Source of the DNA: a bacterium
Lineage (GTDB): Bacteria; Patescibacteriota; Minisyncoccia; Minisyncoccales; PWPS01
NCBI GenBank assembly: GCA_018400895.1
Contig: JAGYLR010000005.1
Location: 1 to 27,184 of the forward strand
Length of the DNA stretch: 27,184 nt
Direction: 5' to 3'
In this document: positions 6,416 to 13,531 of the stretch, in pieces
Layout of the letters: each line of letters opens with the position of its first letter
How positions within the stretch are numbered: position 1 is the stretch's first letter
Notes under the pieces: model-generated
What the model was told of the DNA's origin: nothing
The model's database searches: none
Seen by the model: the letters and a program-made list of their open reading frames with translations, nothing else
Position numbers and translations under genes: made by a program

Positions 6416-6907
6416 ATGAAAAAACAAATCAAACCAATTTCACCAGTATTAAATGGTATATGTGTACATGATTGGAAGAAACAAAGATTGTTTAATTCAC
6501 GAGTGAATCTTGCAAGAGCACGTTGTGTTTCTAATTGTATTATTCATACTTATTTAAGAACAGATAAGTTTCTATTAGAAGAATGCAATGGCAATGTCAA
6601 TGCTGTAATCAACAGACTAAATGGTAGAAAGAAACTAACTGTTGGTGAACTATTTGAACAACAGATTGCTAAAATCAAAAAAAGTGATCTTGGTCAAACT
6701 TACAAAACACATCTCATCAAGAACTTAAGACAAGTTGCAGGTGAGAACAGATCATGGCCTGTAGATGAAAAGAATGGCCACCTCAGAGGTATTCCACACA
6801 GTACCGTACATAAATTCATTATGAATACTTTTACTTGGGATGAAACCAAACAAAAAAGTGATTATTGGAGTAATGTATATCTTAAACTTCAATCAAAAAA
6901 TATATAG
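6416..6907 (+). CDS. Basic hypothetical protein, 163 aa
   Basis: I place the start at 6416 (MKKQIKPISPVLNGICVHDW), behind AAATCAAAACAAC. The in-frame ATG at 6389 lies inside the previous gene. The protein is basic, with many Asn, Lys and Arg and four Cys spread through it. A helical centre (LFEQQIAKIKKSDLGQTYKT) leads to an Arg-rich stretch with HLRGIPHSTVH. The charge would suit nucleic-acid binding, but there is no recognised domain. Confidence 0.6.
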   Translation: MKKQIKPISPVLNGICVHDWKKQRLFNSRVNLARARCVSNCIIHTYLRTDKFLLEECNGNVNAVINRLNGRKKLTVGELFEQQIAKIKKSDLGQTYKTHLIKNLRQVAGENRSWPVDEKNGHLRGIPHSTVHKFIMNTFTWDETKQKSDYWSNVYLKLQSKNI

Positions 6908-6909
6908 TT

Positions 6910-7134
6910 ATGACTAAAAAAGAATTACATGCTCAAATACTAGAGTTTTTAAGGATATCACTATCATCTGAAAATGATGAAAGTATTAAAACTCTAGCAC
7001 GAGCATTAACAAACTATTGTGTAAGGGACATAACTATTGATCCTGCTTTTGATGATGTAGTAACTGATCTAATATCAATTAAAGATGCAGTACATACAGT
7101 CATCATGAATATCGAACAAGAAAGAGAATACTAA
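6910..7134 (+). CDS. Small helical hypothetical protein
   Basis: A 74-residue acidic helical protein that starts two bases after the previous stop. It begins MTKKELHAQILEFLRISLSS and ends in IMNIEQEREY. It is the last protein gene before the tmRNA, and the acceptor piece follows its stop codon within a few bases. Its function is unknown. Confidence 0.6.
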   Translation: MTKKELHAQILEFLRISLSSENDESIKTLARALTNYCVRDITIDPAFDDVVTDLISIKDAVHTVIMNIEQEREY

Positions 7135-7140
7135 GATCAA

Positions 7141-7199
7141 CTAAGGTAACCTATGGTTAGCTTGATTGTAACACGGCAGTTCGAATCTGCCCGCCTCCA
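7141..7199 (+). ncRNA. tmRNA acceptor piece
   Basis: This piece holds the T-arm, the 3' strand of the acceptor stem and the 3' strand of the long helix that joins the tRNA-like part to the mRNA-like part. A small hairpin, TAACC (7147-7151) with GGTTA (7155-7159), precedes that strand. The mature 3' end should be A7199 plus an added CCA. The exact 5' end cannot be read from sequence. Confidence 0.85.
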
Positions 7200-7214
7200 C
7201 TCATATTGCCAATT

Positions 7215-7306
7215 AGGAGAGAGTAAAGAAAACTGCTAGGGTCAGAAGACAGCTGGGTAGAAGTACATGTACCAATTGTGTATAAACCTCTATCTCTCTC
7301 CTTTTT
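7215..7306 (+). terminator. Terminator-like hairpin in the tmRNA intervening segment
   Basis: AGGAGAGAG (7215-7223) pairs with CTCTCTCCT (7294-7302), followed by TTTT. The 70-base loop includes the palindrome GTACATGTAC (7263-7272). In a permuted tmRNA this segment is normally transcribed through and removed. A terminator here would end the acceptor transcript early, or it may serve as a processing signal. It resembles the other decorated terminators in this window. Confidence 0.6.
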
Positions 7307-7399
7307 AATCTAGCTGGTATTCTACGAATGGACAGGACTACAGGGTACATAAGTGATCCGAAAGTAGCTTCTGGAGTAGATGTAAACCCAGCATTTTAT
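7307..7399 (+). other. Second half of the tmRNA intervening segment
   Basis: GCTGG (7313-7317) can pair with CCAGC (7388-7392), enclosing about 70 bases just before the 5' end of the coding piece. If the hairpin at 7215-7306 terminates transcription, this stretch must contain the promoter of the coding piece, although I see no clear promoter boxes. Otherwise it is precursor sequence to be cut away. Confidence 0.4.
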
Positions 7400-7463
7400 G
7401 GGGGCGTATTTGGTTTTGACTACAATTGAGTTGTAGGAGTATTTATCTTAGTTTAGTGTAACT

Positions 7464-7514
7464 GGCAAAGTTATACAATTAAACCCAGTAGTTGAAATGC
7501 AAATGGCTGCATAG
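7464..7514 (+). other. tmRNA proteolysis-tag reading frame
   Basis: Sixteen codons from the resume codon GGC (7464) to TAG (7512) encode GKVIQLNPVVEMQMAA, added after the tmRNA-carried Ala. An A lies four bases before the resume codon, as the family requires. The end in -AA fits tags read by ClpXP-type proteases. A second in-frame TAG follows two codons later. ATGGCT (7503-7508) and AGCCAT (7513-7518) form a hairpin, so the stop sits at the tip and 3' strand, as in helix 5 of other tmRNAs. Confidence 0.85.
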
Positions 7515-7540
7515 CCATAGCAAAGTATGCTATGACTGTC

Positions 7541-7572
7541 GGGGGGCACAAGGTGTCCCCTGGCTTTTATTT
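7541..7572 (+). terminator. Terminator of the tmRNA coding piece
   Basis: A nine-pair stem joins 7541-7549 and 7553-7561 (two G-T pairs) around AAG, followed by GGC and TTTTATTT. An additional hairpin, CATAGC (7516-7521) with GCTATG (7529-7534), lies just upstream. Confidence 0.75.
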
Positions 7573-7585
7573 AAACAATCAAAAA

Positions 7586-7801
7586 ATGAAATATTATACT
7601 CTCTTAAGAAATGGTGAATTCATTAAAAGCACAACTCCTGGTAAATATGCCGGATATAAGAAAGATAAAATATTTGGCAAATTAGATTGTAAATCTGGAA
7701 TGCGAATGAAAAAAGAAAATAGAGTATTCTTTGCAACTTGGGAAGATGCTATAAATGAAGGATATAGACCCTGTAAAAACTGTAAACCAATTAAAATCTA
7801 A
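7586..7801 (+). CDS. Ada-type metal-binding domain protein
   Basis: A 71-residue protein. I chose the start at 7586 because the open frame further upstream lies within the tmRNA terminator. Residues 28-68 (KIFGKLDCKSG, ENRVFFATWEDAINEGYRPC, KNCKP) match the small Ada-like zinc domain: a first Cys at 35 and a CxxC at 63 and 66. The Ada protein itself has four Cys; the second of the first pair is replaced here (CKSG), so zinc binding may be altered. Short standalone versions of this domain are common in bacteria and phages and have no proven role. No methyltransferase part is present. Confidence 0.7.
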   Translation: MKYYTLLRNGEFIKSTTPGKYAGYKKDKIFGKLDCKSGMRMKKENRVFFATWEDAINEGYRPCKNCKPIKI

Positions 7802-7806
7802 ATAAA

Positions 7807-7992
7807 ATGCCAACAGAAGTAATAATTGCAATAATTGTGTTATTTATATTAATGACACCAGTTACAGGAGCATTCTTTTCTTCTATATTCTATGTAGGAA
7901 AAGGAAATCATAAAAAACCGTATTATAATCATAAATCAAAAAAAGATGATAAGCAAAAACAGAAAACGTCGGAGACTGCGCAAGCAAATTAA
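7807..7992 (+). CDS. Small membrane protein with basic tail
   Basis: A 61-residue protein with a hydrophobic N-terminal helix (residues about 4-30, EVIIAIIVLFILMTPVTGAF) and a strongly basic, Lys-rich C-terminal half. It overlaps the next gene by 47 bases in another frame. It may be a holin-like or anchoring protein, but nothing proves this. Confidence 0.5.
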   Translation: MPTEVIIAIIVLFILMTPVTGAFFSSIFYVGKGNHKKPYYNHKSKKDDKQKQKTSETAQAN

Positions 7993-8245
7993 AGACAAAG
8001 TAAATGCCTACAATGGATATCAAAGGCAATTAGGTACAGATAAAAGAATGACAAAGCTTGAAGCAGCAAAAGAGCTACAAGCAAATTCAAATATCTTACC
8101 TAAAAGTGAAAGAATTTCTTTTGGTCCTGGTACTAAAATCAGAAGACCTAAAAAGAAAAAACAAGAGAACTCAACATATCTACCTTTCAAAAAGAATGAA
8201 AATGAAAGGAACAGATTGAGAAAATTAAAAAGAAAAACAACATAA
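7946..8245 (+). CDS. Small Lys/Arg-rich protein
   Basis: A 99-residue, very basic protein beginning MISKNRKRRRLRKQIKDKVN and ending in RLRKLKRKTT, with a KIRRPKKKKQE segment in the middle. It is likely to bind nucleic acid, inferred from charge alone. The start lies inside the previous gene behind ATCAAAAAAAG, the usual leader type. The family is not recognised. Confidence 0.55.
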   Translation: MISKNRKRRRLRKQIKDKVNAYNGYQRQLGTDKRMTKLEAAKELQANSNILPKSERISFGPGTKIRRPKKKKQENSTYLPFKKNENERNRLRKLKRKTT

Positions 8246-8257
8246 ATCAAAATCAAA

Positions 8258-8791
8258 ATGGATTTATTGTATGAAATTAAAAAAGTATGGACTGAACATA
8301 TCGTACGTAGGAAAGTAGGATTTGTTCAAATTCCTGAAGAATCAGATCCTTTCGAATATCATTATGGTACAGTATCATTATCAAAACCAATCAATGGTAT
8401 CAAGAAAGGAGAGAACCTATTAACACCTGATGGTATAGGTGAATGTCATATTTCTTTTCCTTGGCGAGGACCTGCAGCAATGCAACGACAAAGAGTTGAA
8501 GTATGGTTAAGGAGAAAATATTATAAAGCATATCTTGTGGATGATGTATATCAGTATATGATATATCATGAACCATTGGATCGCCATCTTCCTTTATCTA
8601 ATTCATCTTATCGCTACATACTCGAACCAGGAGATGTTGTAAAATATCGTATCACAAGTCGTGGTTATGCTATGTTAGCAGATAGTGAAAAAGAAGAAAG
8701 GGAGTGGATAAAACTATTTAATGACCGCAGAGGTGGTCGTACTCTCCTCAAACATTTATTATCAAAAGGATATGTAATAACAAAAGATTAA
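8258..8791 (+). CDS. Hypothetical protein, 177 aa
   Basis: A soluble, mostly beta-looking protein with many Tyr and Arg residues. Visible landmarks are PDGIGECHISFPWRGPAAMQ at about residues 57-76 and a C-terminal helix ending in LLSKGYVITKD. It starts behind two tandem AAATCAAA-type leaders. I do not recognise the family. Confidence 0.65.
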   Translation: MDLLYEIKKVWTEHIVRRKVGFVQIPEESDPFEYHYGTVSLSKPINGIKKGENLLTPDGIGECHISFPWRGPAAMQRQRVEVWLRRKYYKAYLVDDVYQYMIYHEPLDRHLPLSNSSYRYILEPGDVVKYRITSRGYAMLADSEKEEREWIKLFNDRRGGRTLLKHLLSKGYVITKD

Positions 8792-8804
8792 TACCGTAAT
8801 CAAA

Positions 8805-9092
8805 ATGGAAAATCAAAAAGTAACAATCGATTTGACATCTCTTGACTCAGTCATGAGTACAATCGCAGTAAAGAAAAAGGATATTAAAAATCCTGAAGTA
8901 ATCGAAGGATTACAATTTATGTGTAAACACATTAACCCTAAAAACTACAGTAAGCAAACAATGCAAGAAATCCTTGCACATAGACTTGCTTTGTTAGAAG
9001 GAATATGTGAAGTATACATAGAACAAGATCAGGAAGATCTTTTTGAAGTATCAGTTCAAGAAATTGATATAATAAAGGAACTACTTGGCTAA
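8805..9092 (+). CDS. Small acidic hypothetical protein
   Basis: A 95-residue acidic protein, mostly helical after residue 30 (LAHRLALLEGICEVYIEQDQ, then EIDIIKELLG). It starts directly behind TAATCAAA. It precedes the 1083-residue protein gene by about 50 bases. Its function is unknown. Confidence 0.6.
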   Translation: MENQKVTIDLTSLDSVMSTIAVKKKDIKNPEVIEGLQFMCKHINPKNYSKQTMQEILAHRLALLEGICEVYIEQDQEDLFEVSVQEIDIIKELLG

Positions 9093-9139
9093 TATTCAAA
9101 ATACCGTAAGCTTGTTGTTTAGTCGTAATTCTTAAATCA

Positions 9140-12100
9140 ATGAAAGAAGATCCATGTACGTATTATATGTATGATGGAGAAAGGTATGATTGTAATATTA
9201 GCTATACTTCTGTGTCAATGCAGGCACCACCTTGGATATTCAAAATAATACAAACCCTGTTAGATACAGATGTGCAACTAAGGTCTATATCAATTAGTAC
9301 ACCTTCATTGTACAATCCAGATACGTTAAACGATTTAAAAATCGACAGTAATTCACATCAAAAAACAAAATCAAGCAAAATGAATACAGCAAAAAAGCTC
9401 TCATACGAAGAGCGTTTTAAAAATATGGGTGAAACAGACCAATACTCTATCTCTCAGGCTATGTTTAGAGATACAAAAGATGCCATTGATCTTTATGATT
9501 TCCTTGAAGAACTAAAAGGGAAAAGACCTGAAGATCAACAAGCTGTGCTTAGATTAGCACAAGCAGACATTCTTGCAATTCTCTTAGACAGAGTTGAACT
9601 TACGAAGAATTATTTGGGTATAAATTCTTCGCCTCTTGATTTGAAATCAGCAGATACAGGCTCTGGTGAAAAAGAACCTGTGAAAATGGGACCTGAAAAA
9701 CAAGAACCAAAACAATCTGAAACAAAGAAAGATCCAAAAGTAGTTCAAATGAAACCTGATCCTGACTCTCCTGCCGGTAAACAACAAAAAGCTGAACCAA
9801 AAACTGAAGCCAAAGTTGAAACCAAATCTGAAGAAAAAAAAACAGAAACTTCTGCTACTCCTGAATTTAAGGAGATATCGGATAACTGTAAATCTCTTCT
9901 TAAAGAAGAAAATGGATCTGAAAAAGCATTTGAATATGCTAAAGAATTCCTTGGAACAGGTAATTATATCCCCAAAAAGGATAAACAAAAACCTGTAAAA
10001 TGGGAAGACAAAAAGATTCTTTCTTGGGTAAAAGATATCAGTATTGCTATTGGACAAGCTGAAAAAGCTGCCAAATTTGTTGAAGAAAAAGTTGCTTCAA
10101 CAAAAGACAATTCAGATATCAAACCAGCTGAAGAAAAGAAAGAGGAAAAAGAGACAAAACAAGAAATTATTCCTCTTACCAAAATGCGTGCTTTGAAAGG
10201 ATATTTAGGTTCAATTCAAAAAGGTGAACTTAAGAGAACTCCTGAAAAAGATGACAAATTATCTGATACAGAAAAAGGACAGTATGCTGTAGTAGGTAAA
10301 TTTGCTCCAACTTATGTTGGTACTGGTTTTGGTGCAGGTATTCCTATGTTCGACAGAGATCGTCTTGTGGGTTATAGCATACCAGCCACTGGTTTAACTG
10401 AAGAAACCAAAGCATTGAATATATTTGCAGAAAGATATTTGCAACTTATCAATAAAGGTTCTGAAGATAAAGAAGTTGCAGATGCTATATTACCTATCTT
10501 CTTCTCAAATCGTGGATATGATGAAAAGCAAATCCAAAAATGGGTTAAAGCAATTAAGAATGCCGGTGATGAATTTAACAAAGTTGATCACTTGACTGTT
10601 CTTGGTACTCCTAAATTATTCTTTCCTGAAGGATTAACACAAGCTGAATTATCTTATGATGATTTTGTTGCTATACTAAAAGATACTGAAAAGTCCCTTG
10701 AAGAAAAGCAAACACTTTGTGCTGAACATCTTTCTGGTAAGACAGTAAAATGGGATCCATTTGAAATGGAACTATATACTGATAATCATGTATTTGATTA
10801 TGTAATAAAGAAGATCATTGAAGTTGAAGAGAATGATAAGCAGAATGCTATTCATACTTATGATCAAAAGAATATGGCCATTCTTTGTCAAGCAGCATTT
10901 GAAAATAGTGTATCTGAAGAAGATTTCATAAAAGAGCACATCGATCTTATTCTTAAGCCTGATGGTACTTTTAGGACTCTTGAAAATGAAGACAATGGAT
11001 ATAAAGTGGAAATAAAGAACAAAGGTGACTTTGAGAAGTATGTCCATGATATCTATGAAAAATTGTCTAAAGAAGATACAACTCTTGAAACTCAAAAAGA
11101 GAACGGTAGTGTTTCAGTTGAAAAGAAAGAAGAATCAGAAAGTACAGATAGAAGAATAACTATCTTGAAATCTGGTTTTGAAGAAAAACTGAAAGCATTT
11201 GATGATATCCGTAATCTTTTTGATGATTCTTTCATTCAAGATATATTGGAGAATGGTGTTGTAATTGATGCTCATTCAGATCCTGATCACAAAGACACCA
11301 CTGTTGAGTATTTCGAACCAAAGAGTAAGAAACTCAAAGATTATTTGAAAGCAATGTATGCAAAACTACATGCTGTTGAATATACTAAACCAGATACTTT
11401 TGATGATGGTGATGTTAGAGTTTACAGTTTTTCTCAACTTCAAGAAGAAGGGAACAAACTTGTGAAAGCTGGTAAAACCAAAGAGGAAATGGTTGATTGG
11501 GTTACAAAGAATATACTCAATAGGAGACTCGAAGATCAATCTGATGATAAAGCAATGTATCAGGATGCTAATGTTATTCCAAACATGGTAGATGCTTTAT
11601 TTGGTTTCGCAGAAAAGAAGGAAACTGAACCACTTATGTCTGAAGAAGCAGGTAAAGATGCTATTGATAAAATGCTTAAAGATGAGAAAATGTCTTTGAT
11701 GCAAGTTATCAAAGCTGCAAAAGATGTCTACAACAAAATGGGTGAACCTAAAAAGTTATCTGAAATCCATAAAGAAATCATGGCTCTTGCTGAAACTGTT
11801 TGTCCTGAAAAGTACAAGGCACATAAGGAAAGAGTTGCGAAAGTTGGAGAAAAGAAACAAACTTTTGTTCAAGAAAAATTCTCTCAGATTCATCCCGAAG
11901 AATGGGAAAAGCTTAAAGAAACTACATCATTAGATGATTTGTTTAATGCATGTGTATCTTATAAAGATAAAGATGATTGGAGAGTTGGTCTTGCCTTAGC
12001 ACTTGAAGTAATGCCTTTGGGTAAAATTGAATCCGCTAAAGATTGGACTGTTGAACAAATAACGGAATGGTACAATTCAAAAGTACTCAGTGATCCTACT

Positions 12101-12391
12101 GCTCCTGTTGAAGAGAAGAAAAAGGAAGAACCAAAAAAAGAAACTGAGGATGTAAAAGTACCTGAGCATTTAAATGAAGTGATGAACGCAAGTTCACCTA
12201 AATCTTTCAAAAGAGCTCTTGATGAAGTAGTTAAGAACCATGAAGATACTCAAGAAGCAAGAAAGAACATGATAAATGCAATCAAATTTGGTACTGGAAA
12301 ACATACCAGAAAAATCTCTAAGATGCCTGAAAAAGACATTCATGACATGATTAATGCTGCAAAAACTCGTGTCGAAAAACATAAAAAGTAA
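9140..12391 (+). CDS. Large Lys/Glu-rich protein with WV motifs, 1083 aa
   Basis: The protein is highly charged. Residues about 175-250 form a low-complexity Lys/Glu/Pro linker, and the remainder is a series of helical modules. A loose motif of a helix ending in W plus V or Y recurs near W296 (KILSWVKDI), W468 (QIQKWVKAI), W787 (MVDWVTKNI) and W977 (QITEWYNSK), suggesting degenerate repeats. Two starts are plausible: 9140 behind AAATCA, and an in-frame ATG at 9380 (MNTAKKLSYEERFKNMGETD) behind AATCAAGCAAA, which would give 1003 residues. There is no signal peptide or membrane helix. It could be a virion-internal or scaffold-like protein, but I recognise no family. Confidence 0.75.
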   Translation: MKEDPCTYYMYDGERYDCNISYTSVSMQAPPWIFKIIQTLLDTDVQLRSISISTPSLYNPDTLNDLKIDSNSHQKTKSSKMNTAKKLSYEERFKNMGETDQYSISQAMFRDTKDAIDLYDFLEELKGKRPEDQQAVLRLAQADILAILLDRVELTKNYLGINSSPLDLKSADTGSGEKEPVKMGPEKQEPKQSETKKDPKVVQMKPDPDSPAGKQQKAEPKTEAKVETKSEEKKTETSATPEFKEISDNCKSLLKEENGSEKAFEYAKEFLGTGNYIPKKDKQKPVKWEDKKILSWVKDISIAIGQAEKAAKFVEEKVASTKDNSDIKPAEEKKEEKETKQEIIPLTKMRALKGYLGSIQKGELKRTPEKDDKLSDTEKGQYAVVGKFAPTYVGTGFGAGIPMFDRDRLVGYSIPATGLTEETKALNIFAERYLQLINKGSEDKEVADAILPIFFSNRGYDEKQIQKWVKAIKNAGDEFNKVDHLTVLGTPKLFFPEGLTQAELSYDDFVAILKDTEKSLEEKQTLCAEHLSGKTVKWDPFEMELYTDNHVFDYVIKKIIEVEENDKQNAIHTYDQKNMAILCQAAFENSVSEEDFIKEHIDLILKPDGTFRTLENEDNGYKVEIKNKGDFEKYVHDIYEKLSKEDTTLETQKENGSVSVEKKEESESTDRRITILKSGFEEKLKAFDDIRNLFDDSFIQDILENGVVIDAHSDPDHKDTTVEYFEPKSKKLKDYLKAMYAKLHAVEYTKPDTFDDGDVRVYSFSQLQEEGNKLVKAGKTKEEMVDWVTKNILNRRLEDQSDDKAMYQDANVIPNMVDALFGFAEKKETEPLMSEEAGKDAIDKMLKDEKMSLMQVIKAAKDVYNKMGEPKKLSEIHKEIMALAETVCPEKYKAHKERVAKVGEKKQTFVQEKFSQIHPEEWEKLKETTSLDDLFNACVSYKDKDDWRVGLALALEVMPLGKIESAKDWTVEQITEWYNSKVLSDPTAPVEEKKKEEPKKETEDVKVPEHLNEVMNASSPKSFKRALDEVVKNHEDTQEARKNMINAIKFGTGKHTRKISKMPEKDIHDMINAAKTRVEKHKK

Positions 12392-12404
12392 TTAAGTAAT
12401 TTAA

Positions 12405-12532
12405 GCCCTGGTGTTTATATGAATCAAACTGTCTATTGTAAGAAATCATATCCTATTCTTATTCATGGACACGCTGGTTTTAATATACTATTTCCTCCCC
12501 CAAGGATCTAGTATAGGCACCAGGGTATTTTT
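12405..12532 (+). ncRNA. Structured small RNA closed by a terminator stem
   Basis: CCCTGGTG (12406-12413) pairs perfectly with CACCAGGG (12518-12525), followed by TATTTTTT. The 104-base interior branches: ATGAAT (12419-12424) with ATTCAT (12461-12466), and ATACTA (12485-12490) with TAGTAT (12509-12514), the latter enclosing a C-rich loop. It lies in a gene-free gap of about 150 bases. It is either an elaborate terminator of the large protein gene or a discrete noncoding RNA. It matches no family I know. Confidence 0.6.
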
Positions 12533-12540
12533 TAAATCAA

Positions 12541-12705
12541 ATGACAATGAAACTAAATATCACAAAATTGGATGAATGTATAGAAATGCCTGACATTGAA
12601 CCAATGAGAAATTCAAAATCAAAAACAATTAAAAAAGAAAAAAATGGGAGAAAAAGGCAAAAACCCAGAACGGTCGCTAACAGAAGCTTGTGTTTTACGA
12701 TCTAA
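12541..12705 (+). CDS. Small basic protein, 54 aa
   Basis: The frame opens directly behind AAATCAA and encodes 54 residues that begin MTMKLNITKLDECIEMPDIE and turn strongly basic (KKEKNGRKRQKPRTVANR). It overlaps the next gene by 62 bases in another frame, and the Lys-rich part coincides with that gene's A-rich leader. The support is its position and leader only. Confidence 0.4.
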   Translation: MTMKLNITKLDECIEMPDIEPMRNSKSKTIKKEKNGRKRQKPRTVANRSLCFTI

Positions 12706-13222
12706 AAACATTATTCATTTAAAAGCTGCTCTATTATTAAACAGACAAACTCAATTCTTCGTAAACAGAACGTTACCTCTTTTGCCAAGCCAAGGATATT
12801 TAAAAGAGCTTGAAAAGGAGTTATTGAATCGTATTGACGAATTCAAAATGGACATATCAAGATATCTAAAACAGATCTTTGCTATGAATAAAAAAAGTAC
12901 TATATATACGTTCTATGCTGAAGACAAGTTTTATTTTAGTAGTAAAGAACTACAAGATGGATATGTGTTTTTCTACAAAAATTCTCACTCCAATCACATT
13001 GTAGGTGTTTTAATATTAGGAGAATACAAAGGTGTAACTGATTCTAAAATCAAAATTGAACCAGGTATGATCTTTGAATTCAATGAAATTAAAGCATATC
13101 TTACACAGATTGAAAGTGCAACGAAAAGGAATGTATCATTAACTCATGCAATTAGAAAAATCAAACAAAATGAAACAAAATCAGATCAAGAAAGGAATGA
13201 TAGTAGTAGTAAAAGAAGGTGA
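12644..13222 (+). CDS. Hypothetical protein, 192 aa
   Basis: The start at 12644 lies behind a run of A (AAAAAAGAAAAAA). Residues about 1-75 are helical and basic. Residues 80-150 look like a beta-rich domain (STIYTFYAEDKFYFSSKELQ, DGYVFFYKN, GVLILGEYKG). The tail is Lys/Ser-rich and overlaps the next gene by 53 bases, encoding IKQN where the next leader lies. I do not recognise the family. Confidence 0.6.
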   Translation: MGEKGKNPERSLTEACVLRSKNIIHLKAALLLNRQTQFFVNRTLPLLPSQGYLKELEKELLNRIDEFKMDISRYLKQIFAMNKKSTIYTFYAEDKFYFSSKELQDGYVFFYKNSHSNHIVGVLILGEYKGVTDSKIKIEPGMIFEFNEIKAYLTQIESATKRNVSLTHAIRKIKQNETKSDQERNDSSSKRR

Positions 13223-13517
13223 AGCTTGGGGCAATAAACCAAATACTATTACTAAAGTATTAGCAAAACCAGGTCGAGTCTGTGATCAAGTTGCAAAACA
13301 CATAAACAGATTTTATTCAAAACATGCAGAACAAGAAATATTGTGTAAAGCACCGAAGAATTCAAAACTTCCTCAAACTTGTAACAATACAAAATGTTTT
13401 GTAGAACTTAGATCTGATTTGCGACCAGCAGAAGACTGGGAAAAAGAATTATTTAAAAGAAACAAATATGAGCCTACTCAGGTTCCAGAAAATGTTTCTT
13501 TTGAAGAAATCAATTGA
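13170..13517 (+). CDS. Hypothetical protein, 115 aa, with KOW-like start
   Basis: I chose the start at 13170, directly behind AATCAAACAAA, over an in-frame ATG at 13146. Residues 6-30 (IKKGMIVVVKEGEAWG, then ITKVLAKPG) resemble the beginning of a small SH3-like or KOW-type barrel. The rest has three Cys (QEILCKAP, QTCNNTKCF) and an acidic end. The barrel suggestion is tentative. Confidence 0.6.
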   Translation: MKQNQIKKGMIVVVKEGEAWGNKPNTITKVLAKPGRVCDQVAKHINRFYSKHAEQEILCKAPKNSKLPQTCNNTKCFVELRSDLRPAEDWEKELFKRNKYEPTQVPENVSFEEIN

Positions 13518-13531
13518 AACAAATCAAAAAC

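Larger units (their letters stand above)
7141..7572 (+). ncRNA. ssrA: Circularly permuted tmRNA (two-piece ssrA)
   Basis: tmRNA rescues stalled ribosomes by acting first as an alanyl-tRNA and then as a short mRNA. Here the two halves are in reversed order. The 5' strand of the acceptor stem, GGGGGCG (7400-7406), pairs over all seven positions with CGCCTCC (7192-7198), followed by the discriminator A7199. The third pair is G-U, the alanine identity element. GGTTTTGAC (7412-7420) is the conserved 5' tmRNA segment. A T-arm GGCAG-TTCGAAT-CTGCC lies at 7175-7191. The next helix pairs TACAATTGAG (7421-7430) with CTTGATTGTA (7161-7170), ten pairs across the two halves. The tag frame is 7464-7514. 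CCA is not encoded after A7199, so it must be added. Permuted tmRNAs are known from alphaproteobacteria and some cyanobacteria and betaproteobacteria. Confidence 0.93.

Noticed and set aside
9647..10057. 136-codon minus-strand frame
   Set aside because: It is the Phe-rich mirror of the Lys/Glu-rich linker of the 1083-residue protein, with no leader of its own.
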